Positions 1 through 7,958 of a stretch of DNA of 11,924 nucleotides are shown piece by piece. The notes beneath the pieces are model-generated. The model searched no databases. It was not told where the DNA came from and was given only the letters and a program-made list of their open reading frames with translations. The number at the start of each line of letters is the position of its first letter. Position 1 is the stretch's first letter. Source of the DNA: Circinella umbellata. Lineage: Eukaryota; Mucoromycota; Mucoromycetes; Mucorales; Lichtheimiaceae. The position numbers and the translations under genes are program-made. Location of the stretch: assembly GCA_025093555.1 (NCBI GenBank), contig JAIWNF010000195.1, forward strand, positions 1-11,924. Reading direction: 5' to 3'.

Positions 1-1
1 A

Positions 2-387
2 TGGATCACTGAGTATGACTATGGTGGCCCGGAACAGCCTTATGTTGGTCAAGTCAGTAATGATGGTAATCAAACTAATCAGGAAGCCATTTTCGATGAA
101 GAAGGAATGGATGAGGATGTTAGCCATACAACTAGATTTCAATTACCTAGTGCTCCAGAAGAGGAAAACAACGATGATGATTATGCAACTGATGACAATT
201 ACGAAAGTGATGAAGAGGAAGACGACGATGACGGTCAGGAAAGAAGTTTCGAGACTGAGCAGCATGTAGATGAGTTCTATAGAGATGTTGAGGGAAACTA
301 TGTCGATCCATGGACCCTTGAAATACCACCATGTACAACTGTCCCCATCTGTGGTATTTATGGATATGAATTTAATAGGAAAATAAG
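2..387 (+). CDS. tnp2 transposase exon A (acidic N-terminal region, 5' partial)
   Basis: This frame is open from the left edge of the window, so the true start is probably upstream; the first ATG inside it is at 107. Around residues 55-80 of the visible part is a strongly acidic stretch rich in Asp, Glu and Asn (DEEEDDDD and similar), probably disordered, followed by YVDPWTLEIPPC. The exon ends at a textbook donor, AAG|GTAAGTA, with GT at 388-389. It is read as the first visible exon because the same strand and donor style continue in the downstream exons. I do not recognise this N-terminal segment on its own. Confidence 0.5.
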
Positions 388-747
388 GTAAGTATAAAAA
401 TGATAACAGAATAAGTCTTGTGAGAATCTTTCAGGTGTTTTATTATATGAAAATAATATTAAGATAAAAAGATATATGATAATTATTTCTATTACAAGTA
501 AGTTTTATATATATATGTTTTAGATGTGTATTTTCCTGTATTTGTAGATAATGTTATATGATGTTAAATTGTGTATTATGTGATTGTGAATAAATAAATT
601 ATGTTTGATTATTATATTTGTATATTGTATATAAAGTGTTATTGTGGTAGAATTATTATTTGTGTATTTAGAAAGCAACCGATGCAAGATTATTTTATTG
701 TTTTTTACATATAGTTTATATTTTAATTATCTGAGATGAAGGATTGA
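388..747 (+). other. AT-rich gene-poor stretch, probably a long intron of the transposase gene
   Basis: It begins with a strong donor (GTAAGT at 388) and is very AT-rich with stops in all frames. No acceptor gives a clean join to the next exon: the obvious AG at 734-735 leads into TGA at 745-747 in the downstream frame. Either the acceptor or frame is mutated, or exon A ends differently. At about 350 bp it is several times longer than the other introns (64-92 bp), so it may also hide a degraded exon or a small insertion. Confidence 0.4.
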
Positions 748-922
748 CGTGTGCCATACGACACCATCGATTACATTGAATATGGCCAAGCACCTTTGGA
801 CACGCATGAAGAAATAAGCTTCGAGATCTATAGCTGGATACAAGAGCATAATGTCAGTAGAGCTGGTCATGAAGATTTAATCAAGCTATTGAATAAGCGA
901 ATCAAGAGTGAAGAGGGTTTTG
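748..922 (+). CDS. tnp2 transposase exon B
   Basis: Open frame reading VPYDTIDYIEYGQAPLD then THEEISFEIYSWIQEHN, ending at the donor GG|TAAGTAA with GT at 923. It has no in-frame ATG, which supports an internal exon rather than a gene start. The codon just before, 745-747, is TGA. The phase (one leftover base) matches the next exon exactly. Confidence 0.55.
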
Positions 923-986
923 GTAAGTAAATATACATAACACAATTATATAATTCATGAAAGAGTTGTTATTAAAAGAAAAACAG
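923..986 (+). other. intron, 64 bp
   Basis: GTAAGT donor and AAACAG acceptor. Removing it joins exon B and exon C in phase (G + GC) with no stop. Confidence 0.7.
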
Positions 987-1440
987 GCAAAGTACCTTTA
1001 TATAGTCCTAAAAAATGTGAATCGCGTCTGGATAAGATGTTTAATCTTGAAGAAACTAAATACCGTATGTGTCCCGATGGTTGTCGACTTTTCCCAGAAA
1101 ATTCAAAAGCTCCTTGCTCTTGTGGTAAACCCCAATTCAAAAATAGAAAACCTATAAAAACTATGTCATATTTCCCACTCGCAAAACAACTGTCAGCATT
1201 TGTTGCAGACAAAAACACACGTAACTTACTTTTGGAAACCCACGAACCATCCGAAGAAGGTGCATTAGAGGATATTTTCGATGGAAAAGTATTCCGTGAT
1301 CGTAAACAAGAATTATTCCCTAACATCCTTGATATTCCTGTTTCATTATTTATCGATGGATTCAGTGCATTTAAAGGAAGTAACAGTTCAAAGATGACAA
1401 TTCTGCATGTTGTTGTATTAGGTTTGCCAGCTCAAGAAAG
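987..1440 (+). CDS. tnp2 transposase exon C (cysteine cluster and first catalytic Asp)
   Basis: It encodes MCPDGCRLFPENSKAPCSCG, a C-x3-C-x10-C-x-C cluster that looks metal-binding, then MSYFPLAKQLSAFVADKN, the DIFDG motif and SLFIDGFSAFKG, and it ends HVVVLGLPAQER. The Asp of IDGF (codon at 1355) is the likely first catalytic acidic residue of the DDE domain in this family. The exon closes at AAG|GTAATT and leaves two bases that complete Arg in the next exon. Confidence 0.75.
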
Positions 1441-1523
1441 GTAATTATTTTTTGCTTCATAATAATAAACAGATTATCTATAATGTATTATATATGGTAT
1501 TTAATAATTAGTTAAATATATAG
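1441..1523 (+). other. intron, 83 bp
   Basis: GTAATT donor and ATATAG acceptor. The splice joins PAQER to YKKEHML in phase, matching the family pattern of Arg-Tyr-Lys then a hydrophobic run. Confidence 0.75.
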
Positions 1524-1886
1524 ATACAAGAAAGAGCATATGCTTCAAGTTGCGATTATTCCAGGGGATCACAATGGAGACCTATATACCTTTCTCAGAC
1601 CATTGTTAAATAAACTTCGGATCCTTGAGGCAGCTGGTATGAGAGTTACTTGTCCAGATGGTGTATTCACGTTCAATGTCCATTTGATGCTCACAGTGGT
1701 GACATCATTGGTGTTCCAGAAATCTGCCACCATACTGGTCATACCTCATTGTATGGTTGTCGCCAGTGCCGGATTAAAACAATTCCTCACGTCAGTCCTT
1801 CTGGTAATGGGATAGGGCATTACTATCGCGGAACTGTTACTATGTCCAATTCTAGAGAGATGAATGAATTCATCGATGGTGATAAG
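1524..1886 (+). CDS. tnp2 transposase exon D, broken by a one-base loss near 1694
   Basis: The first part reads YKKEHMLQVAIIPGDHNGD then LYTFLRPLLNKLRIL up to VFTFNVHLML in one frame. The reading then continues SGDIIGVPEICHHTGHTS and YGCRQCRI in the frame one base back. The switch falls in the short sequence CTCACAGTGG at 1690-1699, with no long homopolymer. The Asp of SGD (codon 1701) and the C-x2-C of GCRQC are the expected second catalytic Asp and metal-binding pair. The exon ends AAG|GTATAA with GT at 1887. Confidence 0.7.
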
Positions 1887-1976
1887 GTATAAGTCAAACC
1901 AACAACATCTCTTGTTTTTACAGTTACCATTTTATCTTACCTAGTGTCATATTCTATTCTTTTTTTTTGATAATAG
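1887..1976 (+). other. intron, 90 bp
   Basis: GTATAAG donor, a long T run near 1960-1968 as pyrimidine tract, and ATAATAG acceptor. Joins exons D and E in phase 0. Confidence 0.7.
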
Positions 1977-2229
1977 GGATTTGGAATCAAGAAGGCAACC
2001 GAATTTGCTACATTACAATCGTTCCATGGTCATACCTTCTTCGGCCTGGATGAGTTGCACTTAATAGGAGCGAATTGCAGCAGGAAGATATGGTTGATGA
2101 TTTCCGGCGAATGCAAAAATGTCAATTGCACGATCGAGTTACCTAAACAGGTTTGTTTGAGCATTGGTAGCGCGATAATCGAATCAGGATCGACTATCCC
2201 ATCATCTATATTCGAGGGTAGCTTCCGAT
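1977..2229 (+). CDS. tnp2 transposase exon E
   Basis: It reads GFGIKKATEFATLQSFHGHT then FFGLDELHLIGAN and ends IPSSIFEGSFR. The FHG..FFGLDELHLIG block is a hallmark I associate with fungal tnp2-like transposases, and its acidic DE pair is the candidate for the third catalytic acidic residue. The exon ends at GAT|GTTAGT with one base left over. Confidence 0.75.
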
Positions 2230-2321
2230 GTTAGTATTAATATATATTATCCATTTATTCGATAAAGTTACGATTTACATATAAAATTTTAACTTAATAT
2301 ACTGGTTTTATCTTTCAACAG
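2230..2321 (+). other. intron, 92 bp
   Basis: GTTAGT donor, pyrimidine tract TTTTATCTTTC, and CAACAG acceptor; the phase is kept (T + AT gives Tyr). Confidence 0.7.
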
Positions 2322-2526
2322 ATGTTGCCAGGAAGACAGGTCTTTTACGATCTGTTGATTGGATTGTATTTATACAATTCATACTGCCTACTTTGGTATT
2401 TAAGCAGCTGATCAAGAAATTTGGTAACAATGCCCTGCAGGTAGAGGCAATTATGGCGTTCGTAATAGGGTGCTCCACAGCTTTGAAATGGAAGATTACA
2501 CAACAAGACATTATAAAAATAAAATC
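2322..2526 (+). CDS. tnp2 transposase exon F
   Basis: It reads VARKTGLLRSVDWIVFIQF then ILPTLVFKQLIKKFGN and ends ITQQDIIKIK. The VDW..F....LPTL.V pattern follows the DELHLIG exon in this family. Intact, with donor GTAAGC at 2527 and two bases left over. Confidence 0.75.
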
Positions 2527-2596
2527 GTAAGCTATCGTTTATTAATCATCTAATGAATATAAAGAGTCCTACTAATCAAAAGTATATTTACCATAG
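2527..2596 (+). other. intron, 70 bp
   Basis: GTAAGC donor and ACCATAG acceptor at 2595-2596. This acceptor, and not the later AG at 2626-2627, keeps the frame of the next exon. Confidence 0.65.
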
Positions 2597-2748
2597 CAAT
2601 TCTCACATTTGGCATATGCATATGCAGGATAACGTATCACCCAACATGTACGTCTTGAACTTCCATCTTCTTCGCCACATTCATGAGACTGTGGAAGCCC
2701 TTGGACCATTACATGCATATAGCACAAGATCTGCCGAACGTGCAATTG
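2597..2748 (+). CDS. tnp2 transposase exon G
   Basis: It reads HIWHMHMQDNVSPNMYVLN then FHLLRHIHETVEALGPLHAY and STRSAERAIG. The helical FHLL.HI...V..LGPL..YS.RS.ER.IG block is strongly conserved in style among these transposases. Intact, ending at G|GTATGC. Confidence 0.75.
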
Positions 2749-2820
2749 GTATGCTAATTTATAACTTTAACTGATACATAATAAAAGAACAAACAATTAA
2801 ACTTTTTTTTACTTTTATAG
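2749..2820 (+). other. intron, 72 bp
   Basis: GTATGC donor, a pyrimidine tract with T8 just before the acceptor, and TTATAG at 2815-2820. In phase on both sides. Confidence 0.75.
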
Positions 2821-3305
2821 GTTTTTTCAAAAGGCATGTAAAATCCCGTGTCTTACCTGGAGCTAACGCGGGTAATATTATAAAACGACAGCTGCTCACG
2901 CGAAACTTTGAACGAGTATATAAATCGAAGAGGCTACAGAGGAACAACCAGAGGGGGATACATACACAATAATGGATTATCCAGCTGTTGAGCTGTGGGA
3001 GGCCAGAGATGGTGTAATTGAAAATGGTGATGAATGCTTTGATATCGAAGGCTATTTGAGAAATTACTGGAACAACCAATTTGATCAAGATGATAACCAC
3101 GTAATGAGTAGCACCTTAAGCGAGCACATCAAGATTGGGAGACGTTTGTTTGTAGATGGAGTGGTATATACTTGTGAACAATACCCGTCCGCGTCCAAAA
3201 AGCTTGACACATTATTAAGATTCATCCTTCCAACAAGTATAAGAGGCATAACTGGCACATATTTCGGCAAGGTTATCATGTTTTTTTCCCATATTTTTGA
3301 AGGAG
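2821..3305 (+). CDS. tnp2 transposase exon H, with a one-base loss near 2925 and a T-run length change at 3281
   Basis: The first part reads FFKRHVKSRVLPGANAGN then IIKRQLLTRNFERVYKS in one frame. The reading continues EEATEEQPEGDTYTIMDYPA and AVELWEARDGVIENGDE in the frame one base back, so one base appears missing around 2923-2927. Near the end, the join to the next exon works only if the T7 run at 3281-3287 is one base too long; the donor GTATGT at 3306 is good. The region reads as the C-terminal part of the transposase and has no motif I can name. Confidence 0.65.
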
Positions 3306-3386
3306 GTATGTTTTCGCGTATATTTTGATATTATTATTGAATGTTAGTGTACATATATATGATACTGACGATGTCATTTATTACAG
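3306..3386 (+). other. intron, 81 bp
   Basis: GGAG|GTATGT donor and TTATTACAG acceptor, both strong. The phase is off by one across this intron, explained by the T-run length at 3281-3287 rather than by a bad splice site. Confidence 0.65.
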
Positions 3387-3653
3387 GAGCATCTACTTTG
3401 TCTGGTGAAATTGTATGGCGGTGTCACTTGTGACGAGTATGGTACGTCATCAAGAAGGAAGAAAGGAATTCCGCATGTGTATAGAAGACCACATGGTGCC
3501 ACCCCTGCCAACAAAATAATCGTCACGCACATTGAAAATATCCAAGGTTATACTGGAATGTTACAATCATCAACTCATTCCAATTGATTTTATTTAATTT
3601 ATCCTGACATGTGTCCAGGAGAAGTAGTAGAAACTGATATAGCTAAAGTTTAA
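3387..3653 (+). CDS. tnp2 transposase exon I (C-terminal end, with an internal TGA)
   Basis: It reads EHLLCLVKLYGGVTCDEYG then IPHVYRRPHGATPANK up to LQSSTHSN, meets TGA at 3585-3587, then continues in the same frame as FYLIYPDMCPGEVVETD and stops at TAA 3651-3653. The post-TGA peptide looks like genuine coding sequence (YLIYPDM resembles the closing block of these transposases), so the natural C-terminus is probably at 3653. Confidence 0.6.
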
Positions 3654-3677
3654 AGAATTTTTTTTACTATGACTTCG

Positions 3678-3683
3678 AATAAA
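3678..3683 (+). terminator. candidate polyadenylation signal of the transposase gene
   Basis: AATAAA lies 25 bp after the TAA at 3651-3653 and is followed by an A-run and T-rich sequence. Position and motif fit a eukaryotic cleavage signal, but in AT-rich DNA it could be chance. Confidence 0.3.
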
Positions 3684-3777
3684 AAAAAATATTTCTTTAC
3701 TCTTGTACTACTTCTAAAACAATATTTCATTCTCCATTGCTCATATATGGAATTTTGTGTACTACTGTATGTGTTAC

Positions 3778-3782
3778 CCTAG
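3778..3782. repeat. target site duplication, left copy (CCTAG)
   Basis: CCTAG immediately precedes the 5' LTR and is repeated directly after the 3' LTR. Five bases is the usual duplication length for Ty3/Gypsy integrases. Confidence 0.95.
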
Positions 3783-3892
3783 TGTGACAGTTATTAGTTC
3801 TAAATTAGGATTACTATAAACCCCCAATAATTATATAAGTCATAGTACAATCATTTTAATAAAGTCAGTTCCTTTCCCCCGAATCTTCCACA
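3783..3892 (+). repeat. 5' LTR, 110 bp
   Basis: It starts TGTGACAG and ends CTTCCACA, matching 8624-8733 at every base I compared. It contains TATA-like sequences (CTATAAAC at 3814-3821, TTATATAAG at 3831-3839) and AATAAA at 3858-3863, so promoter and polyadenylation signals are packed into a very short repeat. Which TATA is used, and hence where U3, R and U5 divide, cannot be told from sequence alone. Confidence 0.96.
3831..3839 (+). promoter_or_regulatory. candidate LTR TATA box
   Basis: TTATATAAG, about 25 bp before AATAAA inside the LTR. It is the best promoter-like match in the 5' LTR, with CTATAAAC at 3814 as an alternative. Confidence 0.35.
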
Positions 3893-3893
3893 T

Positions 3894-3906
3894 TGGTGGA
3901 GAAGCC
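3894..3906 (+). promoter_or_regulatory. putative primer binding site
   Basis: TGGTGGAGAAGCC starts two bases after the LTR end and opens with TGG, as expected for pairing with a tRNA 3' CCA end. I cannot name the tRNA. The site also forms an imperfect hairpin with the LTR end (CTTCCAC, 4-base loop, GTGGAGAAG), so self-priming or chance are alternatives. Confidence 0.5.
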
Positions 3907-3958
3907 TTCAAAATAAAATAAAAAAGTCTCTATACTTCCTACATTTAGTTCTACGATT

Positions 3959-6172
3959 ATGGATCATAATAATCCTTCGCAACCTCAATGGCCACAAGAC
4001 ATTGATCCATGGGCCGATAGGCAGATACCCATGGCACAGCCGACACCATTTGCTCGAGCTCTGGCTGCCATGGCTCAAACCGCCACAGCACAATTACCGC
4101 AGCAACAGTATATATCAGCACCATATGAATCAATAAATGAACAACAACAAGTATCAAGGTCAGCAGTAACAGAAATAAGCATTCTGAGAGAGCAAGAATA
4201 CCAGCGACAGCTGGCACACCAAACTCAGGAATTGGAAGCATTGCGTTTGGAACTCACGCAACAACAGGAAAACCACCGTTATGAACTCGCAACAGTGCAA
4301 CAACAAATGTATCGCACAATAGAAGAATTGAATGGTCGGTCATCTGTCCACAGTAATAGCCCATTAATATTATCATCAAATCCACCAGCAGTCCAACAAT
4401 CGCAAATAACTACACTCGAAGAACGAGTGATGTCTCAATTGGATGCTCGAAGTAATCAACTTCGCGATCAATTACTAGAACAAAACCGACAAACATCACA
4501 AGCATTGGAAAGTGCAATACAACGCCTCACACAGGCAACATCCCAACCTGTAAATAGGGATCAACATGCACAGCAACCCCCTATTCCATGGCAAACACGC
4601 CCTATACCAGTTTCCGACACAAATGATCACCTCACCTCTATACCAACCCCCTTATTAGGATCGGCAGATGTACCAACAGTACATGTAAACACGCAAGGCG
4701 TAAATGAACCAGTACAACATTCAACATCCACAAATGTACAAAGTTCATGGGGCCGAACAGGCCGCCGATTACAATTTCGAGAGTATTCAGGAGAAGGCGA
4801 CGCACTTGCATGGCTATTAACATTTGACAAGGTCGCCACATATTTCCAGTGGGATGAAAATGCAAAAATTCAAGAATTTGGATTATCGATGGTAGAAGAC
4901 ACAGCTTACTGGTGGGAAGCATTAGACACATCAAGGAAAACAAGCTTTGAAACAATCAAACGCGAATTTGTGTCTTATCATGGTGGAGGTATGGCAGCTG
5001 GGGAAGCCGCAATGGATAAGCTACATAGTTTACATCAAGGAACTATGTCAATGACCAAGTTTGGCGCAAGACTTAAAACTATTCTTAATAGAGCACAACC
5101 CGATATGGCCGAATTTTTACGCTTACATTTCTTTTGGAACCATGCCAATCCAGAAGTTGCAAAAGAAGTAGCGAAACATCATCCAGTAACTTTAGATGAA
5201 GCTATTAATTATACCATAAGTCTCGAGCGCGTGAACCGACAAGCTAACAAAAAAGTGGGAGGATCAAAAAAAATAAATAATTTTGGCACCATCAATTTAG
5301 CACCTACAATACCATCCTCAATACCACCAGCCTCAGCACCAGCATCGGCAACAGCACCAGCACCACCAGCAGCAACCACAGATGAAGACGTCGAAATGCA
5401 GCTAAATAGTCAATTTAAAAGAAATGGTAAATGTCATAATTGTGGAAAAATGGGTCATTGGAAAAAAGAATGCAGAGCACCAAAACGGCACCAAAAGGGT
5501 AAAAAAACACACTTTTATAAACAAAAATATCCACGTCAAAATGCACAAAATCAAGAACCACATATACCTGACTCAGAGACATCAACAGGAAATTACTTTG
5601 ATCAAATTTGGCAAACAACGATGTTTACTCAAGGTAGTCAAGAAAGTGGTAAACGTTTCTTCGTACCAGCAGTCATCAATAATCAAAACGTTGATATTTT
5701 GGTCGACACAGGATCAGACATTACGTCTGCTACCGCCAGCATGATAAAAAAGCTTGGTATTGAATTTACAGATGCACCGCTTTTACCCATTGGCTACGGC
5801 GATGGAAAAACAACACAAGTGTCACGACACATTGCCAAGGTGGAAGGAATTATCCTACAAGGAAATAATTATACGGCTGATATGCGAATTGTAGAAAGAC
5901 AAAACCCTGATTTGATTTTAGGAATGGATTGGGTAGACCAATATGATATATTATTGGATCCAGCACGGCGACAAGTTTTTCCTCGACAACAAATCACAAC
6001 CATAACAACTCAATCAAAAGAAGAAACTAAGTTACCAACAGAGATCAAGAAGATTTTGGGGAAATATCCAGCAGTATATGACGACTCAGCAACACAAACA
6101 ATCACGAATGCTCCAGTTAAACATAGTATAGACACAGGAGATGCAAAACCGGTATCATCACCTGACTATTGA
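3959..6172 (+). CDS. Gag-protease part of the Ty3/Gypsy polyprotein
   Basis: 737 codons from the first ATG after the primer site to TGA. Residues 1-60 are Gln/Pro-rich; about 60-125 is a Gln/Glu/Leu-rich likely coiled coil that may help particle assembly. Residues about 272-425 resemble the retrotransposon Gag capsid domain (FREYSGEGDALAWL, YWWEAL, TFETIK-like blocks). A Pro/Ala/Thr-rich linker follows, then a CCHC zinc knuckle (C492, C495, H500, C505; CHNCGKMGHWKKEC) in a Lys-rich setting for nucleic acid binding. An aspartic protease comes next, with active site VDTGSD (D583) and the distal LILGMDW at 652-658. The frame stops at TGA just where the reverse transcriptase begins; the same frame stays open after it, so Gag, protease and RT were evidently one product. 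TGA followed by C is a leaky context, so readthrough is possible. Confidence 0.93.
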   Translation: MDHNNPSQPQWPQDIDPWADRQIPMAQPTPFARALAAMAQTATAQLPQQQYISAPYESINEQQQVSRSAVTEISILREQEYQRQLAHQTQELEALRLELTQQQENHRYELATVQQQMYRTIEELNGRSSVHSNSPLILSSNPPAVQQSQITTLEERVMSQLDARSNQLRDQLLEQNRQTSQALESAIQRLTQATSQPVNRDQHAQQPPIPWQTRPIPVSDTNDHLTSIPTPLLGSADVPTVHVNTQGVNEPVQHSTSTNVQSSWGRTGRRLQFREYSGEGDALAWLLTFDKVATYFQWDENAKIQEFGLSMVEDTAYWWEALDTSRKTSFETIKREFVSYHGGGMAAGEAAMDKLHSLHQGTMSMTKFGARLKTILNRAQPDMAEFLRLHFFWNHANPEVAKEVAKHHPVTLDEAINYTISLERVNRQANKKVGGSKKINNFGTINLAPTIPSSIPPASAPASATAPAPPAATTDEDVEMQLNSQFKRNGKCHNCGKMGHWKKECRAPKRHQKGKKTHFYKQKYPRQNAQNQEPHIPDSETSTGNYFDQIWQTTMFTQGSQESGKRFFVPAVINNQNVDILVDTGSDITSATASMIKKLGIEFTDAPLLPIGYGDGKTTQVSRHIAKVEGIILQGNNYTADMRIVERQNPDLILGMDWVDQYDILLDPARRQVFPRQQITTITTQSKEETKLPTEIKKILGKYPAVYDDSATQTITNAPVKHSIDTGDAKPVSSPDY
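6170..6172 (+). other. in-frame TGA between protease and reverse transcriptase
   Basis: The codon falls in the conserved (Y)(R/L)SPKER-like entry to RT, where related elements usually have Arg or another sense codon. A CGA to TGA transition would explain it. The next base is C, the weakest termination context. Confidence 0.85.
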
Positions 6173-6946
6173 CGTTCCCCTAAAGAAAGAGCCGTCATAA
6201 AAGAACAAGTAACAGAGATGTTACAAAGAGGGGTTATAGAACCGAGCAATAGTCCGTGGGCATCACAGTTAGTTGTCGTAGAAAAAGGAGAAAATAAGTA
6301 TCGCTGTTGTGTAAATTATAAAAAGCTTAATAACTTGACAAAAAAGGATAAATTTCCACTTGCACGAATGGAAAATTTGATCGATATGTTATTTGGCTCT
6401 ACAATATTTTCAACATTAGATCTCAAATCGGGCTATTGGCAAATTCCAATGGATCCAGCAGATGCACCTAAAACAGCCTTTCGAACAGAAGATGGGTTAT
6501 TTCAGTTTAAAGTTATGCCATTTGGCGTCACCAATGGACCAGCAACTTTTACTCGTTTAATGACAGAATTACTTCGTCCTCATTCAGCCTACAGCTTATG
6601 TTATCTGGACGATGTAATTATTTTTGGATCTTCATACCATCAACACTTACAGCATTTAGAAGCAATCATTGAAACATTAGCAAAATGGAATTTAAAAATT
6701 AGTATAGAAAAGTGCCAATTTATTCAACAAGAAGTCAAGTTCCTTGGTTTCTTAGTATCAGCTACAGGTATCAGAATTGATCCAACAAGAGTATCAGCCA
6801 TCTTAGACTGGCCTCAACCAACCACTAAAAAAGGACTTCAGCCGTTTTTGGGGACATGTGCGTTCTATCATAAATTTCTACATTCATTATCAGCCACAGC
6901 AGCACCGTTATATAAACTTTTACGCAAAACTTCATTGGGTCAGTGG
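6173..6946 (+). pseudogene. Pol segment 1: reverse transcriptase
   Basis: Continues the Gag-protease frame. It synthesises cDNA from element RNA inside cytoplasmic particles. Visible blocks: RSPKERAVIKEQ, EPSNSPWASQLVVVEK, YRCCVNYKKLN, FSTLDLKSGYWQIPM (first catalytic Asp), FRTEDGLFQFKVMPFGVTNG, the YLDD active site at 6602-6613, FIQQEVKFLGFLVS, and the connecting FYHKFLHSLSATAAPLYKLL. Length and order are normal for Ty3 RT. It has no own start except ATG 6218, which would remove the first conserved block, so translation depends on readthrough of TGA 6170. The frame is lost near 6945, where a base appears missing from the short G-run in CAGTGGGTATGG; past it this frame only encodes nonsense to 7069. 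Confidence 0.92.
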
Positions 6947-7958
6947 GTATGGAAGCAGAAAAAGCTTTTAAAAAACTTAAACAACAATTGGCAGCATTAC
7001 CCATACTATCATATCCCGATCCAAATGCACCATATGATCTTCATACCGACGCAAGCAACGTGGCACTAGGTGCGGTCTTGGTTCAACTTGGCAGACCTAT
7101 TGGTTTTGCTAGTAGATTACTCACCTCAGCAGAAGAAAACTATACCACTACAGAAAAGGAGTGTTTGGCCGTCTGTTGGAGTCTCCGTTATTTTCACCCA
7201 TATGTACATGGCGCGGTCTTAACCATATACACCGATCATTTGGCACTCAAGGCCATTCTCAGTATGAAGACACCAAGAGGAAGAATCGCGCGATGGATAT
7301 TAGAAATGGGCCGATATGATTTTACGATCGTACATCGCAAAGGAAAAGACAACATTGATGCTGACGCATTAAGTCGTCAATATTGCAACAATCAACAATC
7401 AACTCCATTAACAACTGAATTAATCAAGCAATCCCAACAAACCGATGAAGAAATCAAGCAGTGGACTCAACAGAAAAATAACCAATTTGAATGGATTGAC
7501 AATCTCTTTTTTCGCACCATAGATTCACAGCAAAAAATTTTAGTCATTCCCAAATCACTTCGCCAACCCTTTTTACAACTTATTCACGATCACCCAACAG
7601 CAGCACATTTGGGCCGTGATAAAACTCTTGCCAAAGCCTGTGAAATTGGATGGTGGCCATCGATTGTTCAAGATACAGTCCATTTTGTTCGCCGTTGTGA
7701 ATCATGTCAACGTTATAAATTATTAAAACATAAATATGGTCATCTCGAAAGTATTCCTGTTGGCAAACCAGGCGAAGTTTGGGCAGCTGATATCGCAATT
7801 TTACATCAACAAAGTGATCGTGGTAACAAATATATATTGGTTATGATGGAATATTTAACGAAATGGGTCGTCACAGCTGCTCTCCCAAGTTTTACAACGA
7901 ATGATGTCGCCAACATTTTTCTTTATCAAGTTATCATGATACATGGAATGCCAAAAAA
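6946..7958 (+). pseudogene. Pol segment 2: RNase H and N-terminal integrase
   Basis: Reads in the frame one base back from RT. The RNase H domain removes the RNA template; visible acidic residues are HTDAS (codon 7048), TEKECLA (7159), YTDH (7234) and NIDADALSR (7363). The integrase zinc domain follows as H-x4-H-x29-C-x2-C (His 7591 and 7606, Cys 7696 and 7705). The first integrase catalytic Asp is in WAADIA (7789). The segment ends in IHGMPK, where an A-run at 7953-7958 has six bases and one more would restore the frame; as written it terminates at TAA 7960-7962. A GTG at 6943 opens this frame but is not a real start. The break falls before the second catalytic Asp, so no complete integrase can be made from this copy as written. 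Confidence 0.92.

Larger units (their letters stand above)
2..3653 (+). pseudogene. tnp2-family (CACTA/CMC-type) transposase gene, 5' partial, multi-exon, with several frame lesions
   Basis: Probable DDE transposase of a cut-and-paste CACTA-like DNA transposon, acting on its own element ends in the nucleus. I trace exons at 2-387, 748-922, 987-1440, 1524-1886, 1977-2229, 2322-2526, 2597-2748, 2821-3305 and 3387-3653, about 900 codons, in the family's usual range. Recognisable blocks in order: acidic N-terminal region; CPDGCRLF...CSCG cysteine cluster; SYFPLAKQLS; DIFDG; LFIDGF (first candidate catalytic Asp, codon 1355); YKKEHML..IIPG; SGDI (second candidate Asp, codon 1701) followed by GCRQC; FHGHTFFGLDELHLIG; NFHLLRHIHETVEALGPLHAYSTRSAERAIG; and KSRVLPGANAGN. 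Lesions: base losses near 1694 and 2925, an apparent extra T in the T7 run at 3281-3287, and in-frame TGA at 745 and 3585. Because most splice sites and motifs survive, it is either recently decayed or carries sequencing errors. Family assignment rests on remembered motif order, not a search. Confidence 0.75.

Noticed and set aside
3908..4241. Minus-strand open frames opposite the start of Gag
   Set aside because: They lie antisense to a clearly coding Gag frame with normal domain order and have no recognisable content of their own.
743..6175. UGA read as tryptophan in this organism
   Set aside because: TGG is used freely at Trp positions in both genes (for example YWW in Gag), and only three TGA occur in about 2500 codons. 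The TGA at 6170 sits where Arg is usual, not Trp.
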